Part shown: positions 33,276 to 46,550 of the stretch, piece after piece
Layout of the letters: each line of letters begins with the position of its first letter
Numbering within the stretch: position 1 is the stretch's first letter
Assembly: GCA_010015655.1 (NCBI GenBank)
Contig: ML976692.1
Location: 588,158 to 652,157, forward strand
Source of the DNA: Bimuria novae-zelandiae CBS 107.79
Lineage: Eukaryota; Ascomycota; Dothideomycetes; Pleosporales; Didymosphaeriaceae
Reading direction: 5' to 3'
Length of the DNA stretch: 64,000 nucleotides
Notes under the pieces: generated by a model
Told to the model about the DNA's origin: nothing
Seen by the model: the letters and a program-made list of their open reading frames with translations, nothing else
Databases searched by the model: none
Position numbers and translations under genes: made by a program

Positions 33276-36200
33276 ATTAAGAGTCTTATTACCTTAATTA
33301 AGCTAATATAATAGCCTTATTAACTTTCTAAGATCTGATAGTAATCCTAACTAACTATATAAACTTTACCCTATAGCTTTAGTAGCTAAAAGCGCGATGC
33401 AAACCTATAAACGTTTAGTCTATTATTAATCTTCGTAGTGTTAAAATACTATAGTAGAAGCTAACGTCGCTATCGCCGTTATTAATTATAAACTATTAAC
33501 TAATTACATATATTAATAATATTAAATAACTAAATGTCTTATTACGCCTATTAAAACCATTAAATGTAGGAATTAAAGCGTATAAGGAGGATATTAAGTT
33601 CTATAAAATATAGCCTAAAGACTTTAAGGTAAAGGATAAGGAGTATTAAAAGAAGAAAGTAAATCTTAAAAAAGTAGTAATTTATATTTAATCTATAGTG
33701 TTATAATACCTGCAACGTAATTGCTACAAATCTAAAAAGTAAATATAGGAGTAAATTAGGTCATTAACGTAAATAGTAGGTGTAGATAAAAAAGCTAAAA
33801 GAGACTATATAAGGGCTTAATACTTATAAGCTTTAAAGCCTATAAAGTAAGTCATAAACTAAGATACCTAACTAATAGAATATAATTACGTAGCTATAGA
33901 AGCGGCGATAGAAAGCGTTACTAAATTTTAATTAATTTATAATATAATAAAAAGCTTTATAGTTGTAATTACGAAGGTAGCACTACCTTAGGGAATATTC
34001 TTTTAGGAAAATAGTTACTAAGACGTAAATATAACTAAAAAAGAGATAGTAAAACGCTTCTAAAAGTATATAATTTTTTAGCACTTAATTAAGGGTAAAT
34101 AAAAGGACGCTTTTACTATTATAGGACTATCTCTTGCTGCTGGTAGTGTATCCACCCTAGGCACTAATGGGGACGCCTCTTATAATGCCGAAGACGCACT
34201 ATCTTCCACGAACTATCCACGTAGATAGGGAAGACATTAATATAAACAAACCTTTAGTTAAAGCACCGTACCTAAGCCGTCTTTAAAAGAAGATATAGTA
34301 GTAGTTAAAGGCCTAAAATGCCCTGCTTATAAATAGCGCTATAGTCTAAAAGACTATTACTATGTCTATTTAGAATAAATACTAGAATAGTTTACTCCTC
34401 GATCTAGCATTAGCGCTATAGTTAAATATAAAATATAGAATAACTTAGATCTATAAAAAGAAATAAGGAAGGTAAAGAAACTATAGTCTTAAACTTTAAA
34501 AATTAAACTATTATATACGCCCAGGCTAACTTAAATTACTAAGGCTAATAATAAATAACTAGATAAATATAAAATTACTAAAATTCTAGTAAGCTTTAAT
34601 ACTATAGCCTCTTATAATAACCTAAATACGTACCTATTACGATACTTAGCTATACTTAATTTAGGCATAATTTACTATATCTTTAATAATATTAATTACT
34701 TTATTTTATACTAGCCACTAGCGCCAGGAGACTTTATATAGGTAAAGAATATATAAATATAGATTAAAGGGTATAGGAGCGTCTGTCTTAGTATATTAAG
34801 TATAAGCAGTAACTAATTAATTAGGCTACATAATATTTACTTATTACCTAGACTTGCTTTGCAATCTTATATCGTTCTAATTACTTTAGAGGCAAAGCCT
34901 TAAGTAGGATATATATAAAAAATTTAATAACTCTAAAAAGAAAAGATAATACTATATTAGCTAAATTATAAGAGATACATAGTTAATAGATGCTTAAATA
35001 TAGAATAGTCCTTACTAACTATACTATCGCTAATAGTGCCCTTACCGTATACAAGAATAACACCTATACTAAGTAAAGGCTATAAAAGGTAAACGCCTTA
35101 ACCTAGTATTAATAATTAGGCTACCTAGGACCTTAGGCGCTCTAACACCTAGTATAGTAATCTGAAGGGGTAAGAATTAAAGGACTATTTATTACTAAAT
35201 ACGATGCCTACGGTAGGGCTGAGCTTGAGTGGTGAATATATAGGTAACTAAGGGACCTAACTAAAGACACTAGGGAGAGAGTTATTAGAGACTTTTATAA
35301 TTATAAAATAGATAGCTGTACTAAGGAAAAGAGCTAAATATTAATTATAAATAGATTCTGTAGATTTACCTAGGACTTTTATTTTAAGAATAATTACTTA
35401 GTGTAATTAATTATTAAGCTGCTTAGCGCTTTTCAGTAATTTATAGAAATATAATTTATTATTATTATTAAAATTATTAAATTAGATAATAAAATCTTCT
35501 TAATTAAAATAAACGTTTAGAAGTAGTACACCGCGTAAGGTATTAAGATTAATCCTTTGGTACCTAATAACCAAGCGTAAAATAGAGGCGCTAAATACTT
35601 AAGGGGTATAATTAAAGAGAAAGCGTGTGCGGTGTAACTAGACTCTAACCTATCTTAGTAAATATAGCCTAAGATTACTAGAGCTATAGTCTACCTTTAT
35701 AATTAAACTCTAAACTACGCTAAGTATTAGCGATTACTATATAAAGTATTCTTTAAAATAGTAGCCTTTTAAAATAGAGTTGTTACTTAACTAAGAAACT
35801 TAACTAAGCTTACTTAAAGGCTTATAGTTATAAAGCGTTCGCGATAATAGACGATATAAAACGTAATAAAAGTAAACTTATAAAGGCTAGATCTAGAAGC
35901 CTAAATTAAATACCTTATTAGCTACTAATTAACTAATATCTAAAGGATCTAGATCCTATTACTTATAAAGATAATTAGCACTTATAATATAATATTTAAT
36001 AAAGATATAGTATTTTTAGAAAAGGCTATAGACCTAATAGATAATCTTATATATAATATATTAGACGAGATAGTAGCCTAAGTACGCTTAATAGAGTTAC
36101 CTCCCTTACCTTAATAGAATTAAGTTATAGAGTCTTCCTATAAAGATAAGACAATTACTAAGACGCTAAAAGAAGAGGCTAAAGGGGCCCTAAAGTATAA

Positions 36201-36516
36201 GTAAGGTAGGAAGGTTAGGTATCAGTATTTTATACTTTTATTAACGCCCCTGCTAGTCGCACTTTTTATATAATTAATAATAAGAGATTATTAACTTAAA
36301 CTATCCTTAATAGTGCAAATAAGGTAATAATAAATAAGCCTTTAAATCGCTATATTTATAGCAAGCATAAAAGTAGACAATAGTAGTAAATATAAAAGTA
36401 AAGCTTTTAATAAGGCGTAACTTAGACGGCTAATTACTATAGGTAAGAAGCCACATTAGAGCGTGCTACTTAAACTACTAATATACTATAATAAACGTAA
36501 AGACTATCCCCTCTAT

Positions 36517-36902
36517 TGTAACAGGAACAATCGCTCGTCGACACGAGAACCCTTGGCCAGTCAAGACAGGATTCGAGATCATCCGAAAACCTACACTCAT
36601 CCGTATCGGACCAATTTCGGATCTATCAGACCGATGGGGAACTACGGATCCGATTCGGACCTATTTCGGATCCATCAGACCGACGGTCAACCTATGGCAG
36701 ATATGTGCTAGCTAGCCATCTGGGAAGAGGTGTATTTAGAGGAGCTTGGGGCCTTTGTAGTTCAGTACCTTTTTCGTATCCTTTCGTACCAGGCCTATAG
36801 GCACTTAATTCATTCGAGACTACATTCTTATACACGCACTCCTATATGCCTCTGCTAGGAGATACGCCAACATCGATCCTTTGAGTGACCTGCGCCGATA
36901 CA
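36517..36902. mobile_element. Solo LTR (386 bp) inside the copia element, not RIPed
   Basis: GC-balanced island in AT-rich DNA. It starts TGTAACAGGAAC, ends CGCCGATACA, and is flanked by a perfect 5-bp duplication TCTAT (36512-36516 and 36903-36907). TG...CA ends plus a 5-bp duplication are diagnostic of an LTR left after LTR-LTR recombination. It contains two imperfect copies of a unit near 36.61-36.69 kb (CGGACC-ATTTCGGATC type). No related internal region was seen in the window. Confidence 0.88.
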
Positions 36903-37707
36903 TCTATAATATATAGAAGGAAGCTAAGCAATCCTATTTTTAAAGCTATAAAAAAAATAAAGTCCTAAAGTAAGGTTATAGTCGCTTTAGTAAAAGTAGT
37001 AGATTATTAAATCCTAGACTATATATAGGTATATACCTATAAGTTTAATAAGCACTATTAATCATAAAAGTATAAAATAAGATTAGTAGTACGCGGCGAT
37101 TAACAATAGCACCTTGCCTTATAAGATACTTATATAGTAATATTAGTATGATAATTATTTTGCATGCTTATAATAATAGTAGCTTAGTTTAACCTAGAGC
37201 TAATCTAGCATAACATTACTAATGCCTTCGTTTATGCAAAGATTAATTGACAGATCTATATAAGGATGCCCTGTGGCTACTCGCGAGTAGGCATAGTCCT
37301 CTAACTATATAAAGCACTCTACGGACTGCGCATATCTTTACTACTTTGGCAGAGAGAGTTTACATTAAAGCTCTATAATATAGGCTTCGAAATAGTGTCC
37401 CACGAGCTGTGATATCTTATTAAGGATAGTATTATTATTTTCTTCTATATAAATAGCCTTATTATTACTTATAATAAGTTATAAAAGTAAGCTGCTAAAG
37501 CACTCTAGTAAAAATAAGTACTAAATTTATACTTACTAGTAAAAAGGATTTATAGTAGTTTCTAGGCGTTAAGATAATTAGAAACCGTCCTAATCGTAAA
37601 ATCTAGCTTTTATAAGCTTTATACATGAATAAGATTTCACGTCTTATTAATTACTATAAGATATAACATAAAATACTAATAGTAGTAATTAAAGTGCTCC
37701 TACAAAC

Positions 37708-37943
37708 TGTAATGGCCTAGTACACTGGTAGGTCACATGACCCCGCGCCCAAGCGCGACTACCCCACACCTAGCGCGACTGCTATGGCAGAGGGGACCCG
37801 GAGGACTGCTCCGCGCCAAGCAGTCGCGTATAAAGGCGCTGCAGACCTATGTACCTACAGTCTCCTCATCTTAGTGTAGCTGAAATAGAGCCAACTTACC
37901 TCATCTACTTCTTAAGATGCAGGAGACCGAGCCCGTCCTCACA
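37708..37943. mobile_element. Solo LTR (236 bp) inside the copia element, not RIPed
   Basis: Starts TGTAATGGCCTAG, ends CCGTCCTCACA, and is flanked by a perfect 5-bp duplication CAAAC (37703-37707 and 37944-37948). It contains a TATA-like GCGTATAAAGG followed by pyrimidine-rich sequence, which suits an LTR promoter in plus orientation. Different family from the 386-bp solo LTR. Confidence 0.88.
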
Positions 37944-38783
37944 CAAACTAGACTTACTAGTAAGGCTTAAATTAATTAATACTAGCGTAAGATAGGATTA
38001 ATCCTTTATACTATTATAACTACTTAACTAGAAATTACTTTTATAAGCTCTTAATTATTACAATTCCTATTAAACCTAAGTAAGGAATATTATATGGCTA
38101 CTAATTAAGTCCTCCTTTACCTTGCAGGGACCAGATTACTAGGTCTCTAGCTTAGAGGTGTAGATATATTAGAGGTGGCAAGCGACGCATCTTTTACTAA
38201 TAATACACTAGATTATAAAAGCTCCTAAGGATATATAATTAAGCTCTTTGGTAGCCTAATTGCCTAAAAGGTAAATAAACAAGATACTATTACTACTTTA
38301 ATAATTAAAACTAAATTACTGGCGCTATTATAGATAGCTAGGGGGACTTTATTTACCTAACGCCTACTAACGGAGCTTAAAATTGTATTAAGTAATTACT
38401 TAATTATAATTAATTATAATAATTAATAAACTATCCGCCTAATTACTAAAGAGATCGTAAAGTTACAGTCTAAGCTACGCTCTATAAATATCTATAATTA
38501 TTAGCTAAGGTAGGAAGCGGCTAAAGAAATAATTAATATAACTTATTAAAGTTTAGAGGATATAGTAGTAGATAGACTAACTAATACCTTACTAGCTAAT
38601 AAGTAAAGCAAGTTTCTAGATAAACTAAGACTTATAGATATTAGGGATAAGATTATTAATAAAGAGATTAACCTGCTTAAGCTAGAGTAAAGAATAGAGG
38701 CCTTTAAAACTAATCTCTAGAAATAAGACTATCTAATTACTTATAAATAGTCTGTAGCTTAAGGATAAGCCTAAGCTAAGGGG

Positions 38784-38956
38784 GTGTATCTGATTATATA
38801 GCACTTTATACCTAGTGTAAAGGTAGCTAGCGTAATTTTACGCTAAGTAATTAGAGACTTTGCTAATAGTCTAGCTTAGGACAACCTAGAGAGTATAACA
38901 AATATAGAATAATTAATAATTATCCCATTTTATTAAGAATACCCTTAAATCAGACA
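38784..38956 (+). repeat. 3' LTR of the RIPed copia element
   Basis: About 173 bp starting TGTATCTGATTATATAG and ending TTAAATCAGACA, followed by ACTAT and the right part of the Tc1-like relic. Confidence 0.78.
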
Positions 38957-39306
38957 ACTATTTAGGAAACCCTCGCTAGCATAAAATAGAGTTAAAAAGT
39001 AGTAACTAAAGTAGTAGCTAAGCGTAACGTAGTTCTTTATTAAGTATTTTAAGCTTACTAGTAGCCAGTATATAAAGTAAAATAAGTAATAGTACTTAAT
39101 AAAAGCCCTTGTAACGAGCGTATAAGTAATTATAAATATATTTAGTTAAATATAAATACGATAGTTTAAGTATTATATTTAGTATAAAGGTTAAAAAAAT
39201 AGTGCTTATTACTAGCTCTAAATATTAATAGGTATTTTAATTACTTTATCTATTAGGAAGTAATTACGGTAAAGCTAATAAAAACGTTTATAGCTAATAA
39301 AGTACT
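38957..39306 (+). mobile_element. Tc1/mariner-like transposase relic, right part
   Basis: Continues the relic interrupted at 33103. The decayed frame reads PLASIK-S-KVVTKVVAKRN, then NKSPCNERISNYKY (DDE region, where LDES is expected), and ends at TFIANKVL. The last matches EFLANKVLP in the transposase near 61.33 kb. It stops exactly at the LTR beginning at 39307, so the rest of the catalytic domain is missing here. Confidence 0.65.
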
Positions 39307-40320
39307 TGTTAATAGGGCTCTCACAGCTAGCTGTACATGGGGTGAGCATAGTGCGACAAGGTAAGAGGTTTATACAGTGTGCATAGCGTACGGAGTAATA
39401 GGGAGAGTAACTAGTTCGTGTAATTACTTTATCTTTCTATTATATAAACAAAGGTAGTAATATTTTAGAAGGCGAGCTACGCACGGACATTACATAAGAC
39501 ACCCACGTAATTACGTGTTAGGCCTTATAGAATACCCTTCGCCGTATCGTCCCTGCGTACAGACACAAGTAACTTTTTCTATTCTAGTTAGTCTTAGGTA
39601 TTAGGTGTCTCTACGTATAGGTTCTAGCCTGTTAATAGATGCTTCTACCTTAATTAAAAGGGTGTTAGTTAAAATAAGTAATTAAAGTGCCTTATTTAGT
39701 GTCTTCTTTATGTACGCATCTACTAAGTTATCTTTACTATTAATCTACCTAATTTTAGTAATCTTCCTATTCTTGTACGACTTGCGGAGGGATATAATAT
39801 TAATTATAAGCTATTTCTTGCTTATTATTCCTAGTTTAAAAAGGCAGTCGTACAGAGACTTTAAATCTATATAAATTACTACTAGGATTAGTAGCAATTT
39901 AAGCGTTTATATAATTTATTACAGGGTTATACTTAGGGTAATTGCGTTATTAAAACCTCTAACTATTTTATATAGTTTACTAGCAAGGATGCTTCTAGTT
40001 ACTCATTTACTTTTTATAAAATTCTAGTGTATAATATTCCCTAGAATCGTGAAGTCCTCGCTGTATTCTATATAGTCCTTATTTTCTAATATCATTAGAA
40101 ATCTAAGCTAAGAACTAAGGTCCTTATTATTAGTAAATAATTTATTTATAAAGATAAATAGCTTTATGTAGTTAAGTCACAGTAGTATAAAAGTAAGTCC
40201 TCTACTACTATTATCTATTTACTACTAGATTTGTGCATTAAGGGCTTTAATATCTTTATACAAAAGTTCTATAGCTTAGGTAGTAATTAAGAGGTTAAAT
40301 ACTACCTCTAATTAATGTAA
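39307..40320 (-). mobile_element. Ty1/copia fragment: 3' LTR and RNase H end, antisense
   Basis: A GC-balanced LTR at 39307-39567 (on the minus strand TGTGTCTGTACG...CTATTAACA, 261 bp) is preceded, in minus orientation, by a purine-rich tract and a decayed frame. The frame reads LFIFINKLFTNNKDLSS, then LYKIVRGFN and DLKSLYDCLF. This matches the copia RNase H end whose family pattern is FANNKDLSSQ and DSLSLYDCL. The LTR is not RIPed although the coding part is. No matching 5' LTR was found in the window. Confidence 0.72.
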
Positions 40321-41884
40321 TGGGCTACGCCCAGTTATTGCCACGGATTCTTAATCCTTGGTTATGCGAACCCCAGATATATAAGTTTAACGCCTAAAGC
40401 TTAACTTTAGACTCTCTATTAAATTTATAAGTATTCTTTTAGCACCTTTAGCTCCTTAAGCACTTAGCCTTTTATATTCAATTTAATTACTTTTACCTAT
40501 CGCAGGACAAGTAAATTTTAAATATAACTATAGACTAAAGCTACAAAGTAGCACACGAAGTTAAAGGGCTTACGTAAATAAATATTATAAAGGTAACGTC
40601 TAGACCTATAAAGAGATAGAACCCTCCGTAGCAAGTAATTAAGAAGGAGTCTTAATAAATACTTAACGCTAGCTAGACTATCTTTACTAAATAAAGAAGT
40701 TATAGAAATAAGAATAAGAGCTTTTACTAAAGGTCTACGTCTTAGCGCAAATAATTATACGCAGTAAGCTATTAGCTTATAAAAAAGTAATAATTAAGGA
40801 AATAAAAGGATAGCCTTCTTATTTATAACTAAACTCTAGGTATTAGGAATTAATAAGAATAAAATATAATAATTCTTAAGTAAGGTTAAAGTACTTATTA
40901 ACCTCTAGGATACACTTTAGACTTTATTATAAGAAGTAAGAGGACTAACTAAAAAAATAGTAAAAAAGCGCTAAGAATCCCTAATAATATAATAATACTC
41001 TTAAGAAATAGGAGGTACAAATTAGCTATTAGAAGTAGACTAATAAATAGAGCTACTAAAGAGATTAATAGTAGAGCTTATCTTAAACTAAGGAAGAAGC
41101 TACTACCTTAAGATCTTTAACTTACCCTACTTTAATAGTAAATAACAAAATTACTACTACTTTAGAATAGTAATATAATATACGCTCTTAGAGGATAGGA
41201 ACCGCCTTAGAAATATACTTAAATATATTATTAGTTAATTAACAGGACGTGTAGCGACGGTGGAAATTATATACCTAGACTACTAACTAAGATATACTAA
41301 AGCTAACCTCTAAAAGCTACTAAATTATAACTTTTATAATTACCTAGCGGAAGAAATCGCGCGTAACTACTTACTTATAATATAATAAAGGAACTAGAAG
41401 CTTCGTGACTTTAATTTTAACTTTAATAACTATACTATAGAAGGTAAGGAGTATAGTTAGGAGATTTTAAAGAATTTATACTTTTAAAGCCTCCGCGAGG
41501 ACTTATAGGACTAAATAGTTATAGTAAATATAAATAATAATTAGGACCTATAAGGGGTCTAGAAGAAAGTTAATAAAGTTAAAGAAAACCACTTCTAAAA
41601 TATATTATAGCTACTAAAGTTCTCTACTAAGAACAGGACGCTAGACAAGATAGATTAGGAATCCACCTAAGCTAACCCTAGAAGGATGTCTAGCCAATAA
41701 AGCCAAGATAGAAGATACTAAGTAATAAATAGAGCTACAGGACACAGGTCTAGTAACACCTAGAAATAAGCCACGTAGGTGTCGCGCGAGGTAATAGAAA
41801 CCTGTAAGAAGAATAGTTCTTATTTTTATTATAAAGATATAGGACACCGCGTAAAGTAGTGTAAACTTTTACTTATAATAAAGC
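40321..41884 (+). mobile_element. Retroelement fragment with gag-like zinc-knuckle remnant
   Basis: AT-rich. Near 41.8 kb the plus strand reads YFYYKDIGHRVK then a stop then C, which fits a CCHC nucleocapsid zinc knuckle (C-x2-C-x4-H-x4-C) with Cys to Tyr and Gln to stop RIP changes. Boundaries are inferred from where antisense copia coding stops and resumes. The superfamily is undetermined. Confidence 0.45.
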
Positions 41885-44800
41885 TAGTATAAGTTCGCGC
41901 TGCTAGACGCGTTATATAGCTACGATATATAATTACCCTAAATTAGGAAAATAGTAAATAAGGATAATATAGCTACGAGCAACGTTAGGTTACGTCTAGT
42001 AAATAATATAGGTAAGGTAGCTAATAAGCTCCTAATATAGCTTAGTACGTTAAACGTCTGTCTCCTTAATTAACTTGTTAAAAAAGTTAACGTTAAGCGA
42101 AAAGTTAGGTTTCTTATAACCTACTAGCTATATGGTATACTTCTTATAAATCTTATTAATATATATATTTTATATAAGCTAGATATTCTCCTTCTAGTAA
42201 TCGCAAACCATTTAAACGCCTAGGAATTAAGATGGGTCTCCTATTGCCTTAAGTCTAAAATAGTCCTTTAACTTATTCTTAAAGTCTTAATAAAGCTAAG
42301 CGTTCGTTGGATAATACGCTATTATTATATTATTAATATAAATAAATAGAATAAGCTAATTATTAATACATAGGCACGAAGAGCCTTTAATACACTTAAG
42401 TTCTAATAGCTTAACTATAGCTTAGAACGTATTATACTGTAAAAGTAGTGTATCCTTTAGGCTATAGAGGACGCGAAGCACCTCTAGAAGGTCGCTATCT
42501 ACTTTTTTTTTTTTTAAATATGCTAGGAGTCCTAGCGTATAGCTTTTAATTAAGCATAAAATTACGGAAAGTATTAGGTACGTTATTTTACTTTAGCTTT
42601 AAGTTAAATTAATTAGTAATTATAATAATAGTTTAAAAGGTGCAAGCTATAAGAGTATTAATACTACTTTTACAAGTCTCCGCGTGCGATAAATTAAGTC
42701 TTATATTTATAAAAATAGCTATTCTTATTAAACTTATATATAAATATTTATATAAGTAGGATTACCTTAACACCTTTAGTCTATATAGTTTAGAGTATTA
42801 CTAAAGTCTTATAAAAGTAGCTTTTACCTTAGAACTTTTAATACTCGCGCTTAACAGCTTTTATAAACTTAATGCTATATAAATATAATTTTAGTTAGTT
42901 AATATACTTCAGGACAAACAGTAACTAGCCTTAATAAATTTAAAAGTTATCCTTTATCTTATTATTAATAGTTATTATAGTAAAGGTAATTAGGTAATTA
43001 GTAACGTTTTAAGCTCCTAATTAAATTATATAAGTTTCTAAATTATCTAAGTATATTAGTTTTTAAACGCCCTTCATGATAAATACGGTATTTTATAGAA
43101 TACTTAGATTATAATACTATAAAGTATGATTATTACATTGGTTAGGTATATAGCCTTTAAATTTAGTAGCTAATTAATTAATAACCTCTTATCATAAGCA
43201 TAGTAACGCCTTATAAGATAGTTTACTATATAATTAAAACGTGTTAATATATCTACAAAGTTATTAAATGATAATTAATATTAAGAGGTTAATCGTCTAT
43301 TAGTACCCCCTACTAATATCTACTTAGTTAATTATACGGCAGGCGCTAGTATTATAATTAATATAAATATAGCGTTATTATAGAGATGTTGCTAACGTGT
43401 TATTATAAGTTCCCTAATAGATACGTTGTTATCTTTATACAATTCTAGGATATTAAGTAACTTAATAACTTTCTTAATTACTAAGTTATCTGCGTAGCTA
43501 TCGTGGCCTTTATAAAAGGTAAATATATTAAATATCACGTTTCGTGTACTAATAACTCTATCCTTTATTAGTAACTATATCTAGAAAATATTAGTGCTAT
43601 TATAGCTTATAAGATAGCTAGTTAGAGCGCGTAAGACTAGCTTTACTTTATGTAATAAATATTTATTAAAAACGTACGCGCGATAACTAATTAGTTAGAA
43701 ATAACTTATTAAAGACTTTTTACTTTAAATAACTTTAAATAATATAAGCTAATTAAAGACTTTAGATAATATTTAATTAATTAGATATACTATTATCTTT
43801 ATTAACCTATTTACTAATTCCTTTAAAAGGTTACCCTAAAGGCGTAAGGCACAGGCTTTTATTATAATTAGTTTATTAGGAATTTTAGCACACTTATTTT
43901 ACGCAAGAGTATCTAGAGCGCATAGCTTAAAATATGTACTTAAATTAGTATAAAGTTATTTTATAAAGTTAATAATACTACGCTTAGTGTCAAGCTTAAT
44001 TATAATTATATTATAATTATACTAACACTAAAGACGTTGCATTATGTTTTATAGCTAGTAACCTAGCTAAGCCTCTAATTTTATTAGAAAGGTCTCTGTT
44101 TCGTGCCAACGTAAGTGTTAATAGATAGTATAAGCACCCTACTTATTACTATTGTAATAAGAATTATCCTATTATTATAGTTGGATAAAGATAATTAAAA
44201 TTTAATAAAAGAAATAAATAGTATTTTTTTGCGTATAGCAAGAGACCTGCTTTATTAATTTTAATTCTATATAGATTTAATAAAAGTCTTAGTTAGTAGA
44301 CCTTATTACTATTACTCATTTAATATTATTATTTAGGTAATCTATAACCTTACGTCTTAGATAACCCTAAACCATATAAGCTAGCGTTAAAGAGATCTCT
44401 TAGGTCTTTGACGCTTTTAATAAGTAAGTTTAAATAGTTATTACAAGTAAAGATAACTTTATTAAATAGCGAAAAATATTTACGTTAATAAGCTAATAGC
44501 CCTTATAGTACTCTAAGTAAGTAAGAACGCCGTGTTTATTATATAGCGTATTTTAACCTAAGTTAAAATAGATACTAATATCGGGATAGCGTCTAAGACT
44601 AATAACGCTTATAATAAAGCTAGATACTAGAGTAATATAAGTAATTAACATTAGTACTATACCTATTAGTATATTAACCATAAGAGTTATTTTACTTTAG
44701 GCCTTAATTTTATAGTAGTACGCACTTACTTTAATAATTATACTAGTATCCTTAACGCGTTTCTACTCCTAGCCTACCTAATTAGTTATATTAATAACGT

Positions 44801-46190
44801 AGGTGTTAGAAGTTAGGTAAAGGATCTATTAGTTTTAAAAAGTTATAATATAATTATTAATTATAGTAATAATTAACTTATTTAGTAGCATTACGTTGTA
44901 ATTATTAGCTAAAGTAGCTAAGATTTTACTTACTATACTATATAAGCCTATTATAAAAGCTAAGCTCCTATCGCTAAGTAGACTCCTATTATTAAGTTAG
45001 ATAGCTATAGTAGCTAGTGTTATCTTTAGAAAACGCCTATTTATTTTATTTACTACTTTTGATATTCGCGTAAGTAGGCTAGGTTTATCTTATAAAGCTT
45101 AATTAATACGCTAACGCGTAGCAGGATTTTCCTAAAAGTTACTTAGTTATAAGTAGAAGTCCTTATTAAAGTAGTAGCACGAACTATACTAGTATTTATT
45201 ACTATAAAGATAAATGCTCCTTAGCGCTTAACTTATAGCTTTATTATTACTTTACGTTTTTACTACTTAGAGATTCTCCGCTAAGCTATTAAGCTTTTAG
45301 GGACTAGGTTAAACTTATTAAATATATGTTATATAGGTAGCAACGTAGTCCTCTAGCGTAGCTATTTATATATTATTCTTATTATTCTTATTTTTAAATA
45401 GCTTAATTAGCTTAGGCATAGCGTATTTAGGATTAATATCTTTTATAATTATTAAAAAGTCTCTTTATACACGCGTGCTTTTAATATTAAATAAATAAAT
45501 TTCAGTATACTAGCTAGTAACTTTAATTTATAATTATAGTTAGTTTTTAAAATTACGTAACTTTAGCAGGGCACATAAGCACTTATAGTAATTAATTAAA
45601 TTATATTAGTAAACTACTATTAATAGCGTAAAGTACTTCTTAAGGGAGATAAGTCGCGTGTGCGGCGTATCCTTATTATATAATAAGTAAATATAGCGTT
45701 TAGTAATTATTTTACAAATATTTATATTTAGGTTTTAAATTGCCTGCTTTTGTTTAAGATAGTAAGTAAATTACTTTTTATATTAGTTATACGCAAATTA
45801 ATAGCGTCAAAATTTAGTATTATTAAGGTTAATATTAGTATATATTATACTAAGTACCTTAGTAGCTTTATATTAGTGCGCTATAAGCTCGAAAGGCTCT
45901 ATTAGTAAAGGCAGGTTAGCTATAGCGACGTTAAGGTTATAATACTACTATAAATCGTGCTGCTACGCGGCATCCTTATAATGAAAGATTTATGCCTACT
46001 AGTCCTTAGGTTTATTAAAGACTACTATAACACGCGTTATTCTAGAATGAGAATCTATTACTATTATAAAAATATATAGTTATTATAGAAGTCATATATA
46101 ATAGATATCACAAGATTATTATAAATAATTATAAATAATAAATAGTAGCTTTAGTAGGTGCAAGCTAGGCTTATAACTATAATATTCAAA
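41885..46190 (-). mobile_element. Ty1/copia polyprotein fragment, antisense, RIPed
   Basis: On the minus strand the decayed frame shows the copia reverse transcriptase: FIYINNIIIAYYPTN near 42.33 kb, DFKNKLKDYFRLKAIGDPS, FLGV, then KKPNFSLNVNF and TRPNVARSYIIL near 41.95 kb. These match the family order YVDDI, FLG and TRPD. The upstream part (42.5-46.2 kb) is too mutated to assign domains. No 5' LTR was found; host-like sequence resumes near 46.2 kb. It is uncertain whether this is the same element as the 39307-40320 fragment. Confidence 0.72.
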
Positions 46191-46548
46191 AAAAGTATGA
46201 AGGCAATCGTTGTTTTGATTAAGAAGCTACTCTATAGAGCTATATAGTGTGGACCACGTGCACAGGCCGCACGTACGCGGGTGGCCCAAGCTTCATGTCC
46301 TAACCGTCACACAGAAGAGCGATGTACACTGGACTTCTATCCACCCAGAGACCCAGGACATTCGGCCTCTCGTTTGTGCGAAGCCGAGCTAGCAACGACA
46401 TGTAGCTCCACAACTTAGACAAAAGGGTTCCACCATGTACAACTCTCAAGCTAGTACAACAAGCTGAATGCAGAGCGTGGGGGTCTATCTTTTGCGAAGT
46501 GCGTAGGATTTCGTGTGTCTTTGTGGCTGAGCTAACTCCGACTACCGG
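46191..46548. other. Host-like GC-balanced sequence left of a pogo element
   Basis: About 360 bp. It becomes contiguous with the sequence from 48772 if the pogo element is removed. A minus-strand frame at 46300-46581 runs into the element's TIR and is not a credible gene. Confidence 0.6.
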
Positions 46549-46550
46549 TA

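Larger units (their letters stand above)
33104..38956 (+). mobile_element. Ty1/copia LTR retrotransposon, RIPed, carrying two solo LTRs
   Basis: Two related direct repeats of about 172 bp (33104-33275 and 38784-38956, RIP-diverged, 3' copy starting TGTATCTGATT and ending AATCAGACA) bound about 5.5 kb of AT-rich DNA. On the plus strand the decayed polyprotein shows a copia reverse transcriptase block (IIFFYINSLIITYN at about 37.43 kb, where YVDD is expected) and a copia RNase H (VDILEVASDASFTNNTLDYK at about 38.16 kb, then TKLLALL). ACTAT occurs at both outer edges and could be the target duplication, although it overlaps the mutated first bases of the 5' LTR. Two later insertions sit inside it (36517-36902 and 37708-37943). 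It is inserted in a Tc1-like relic. Confidence 0.85.
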
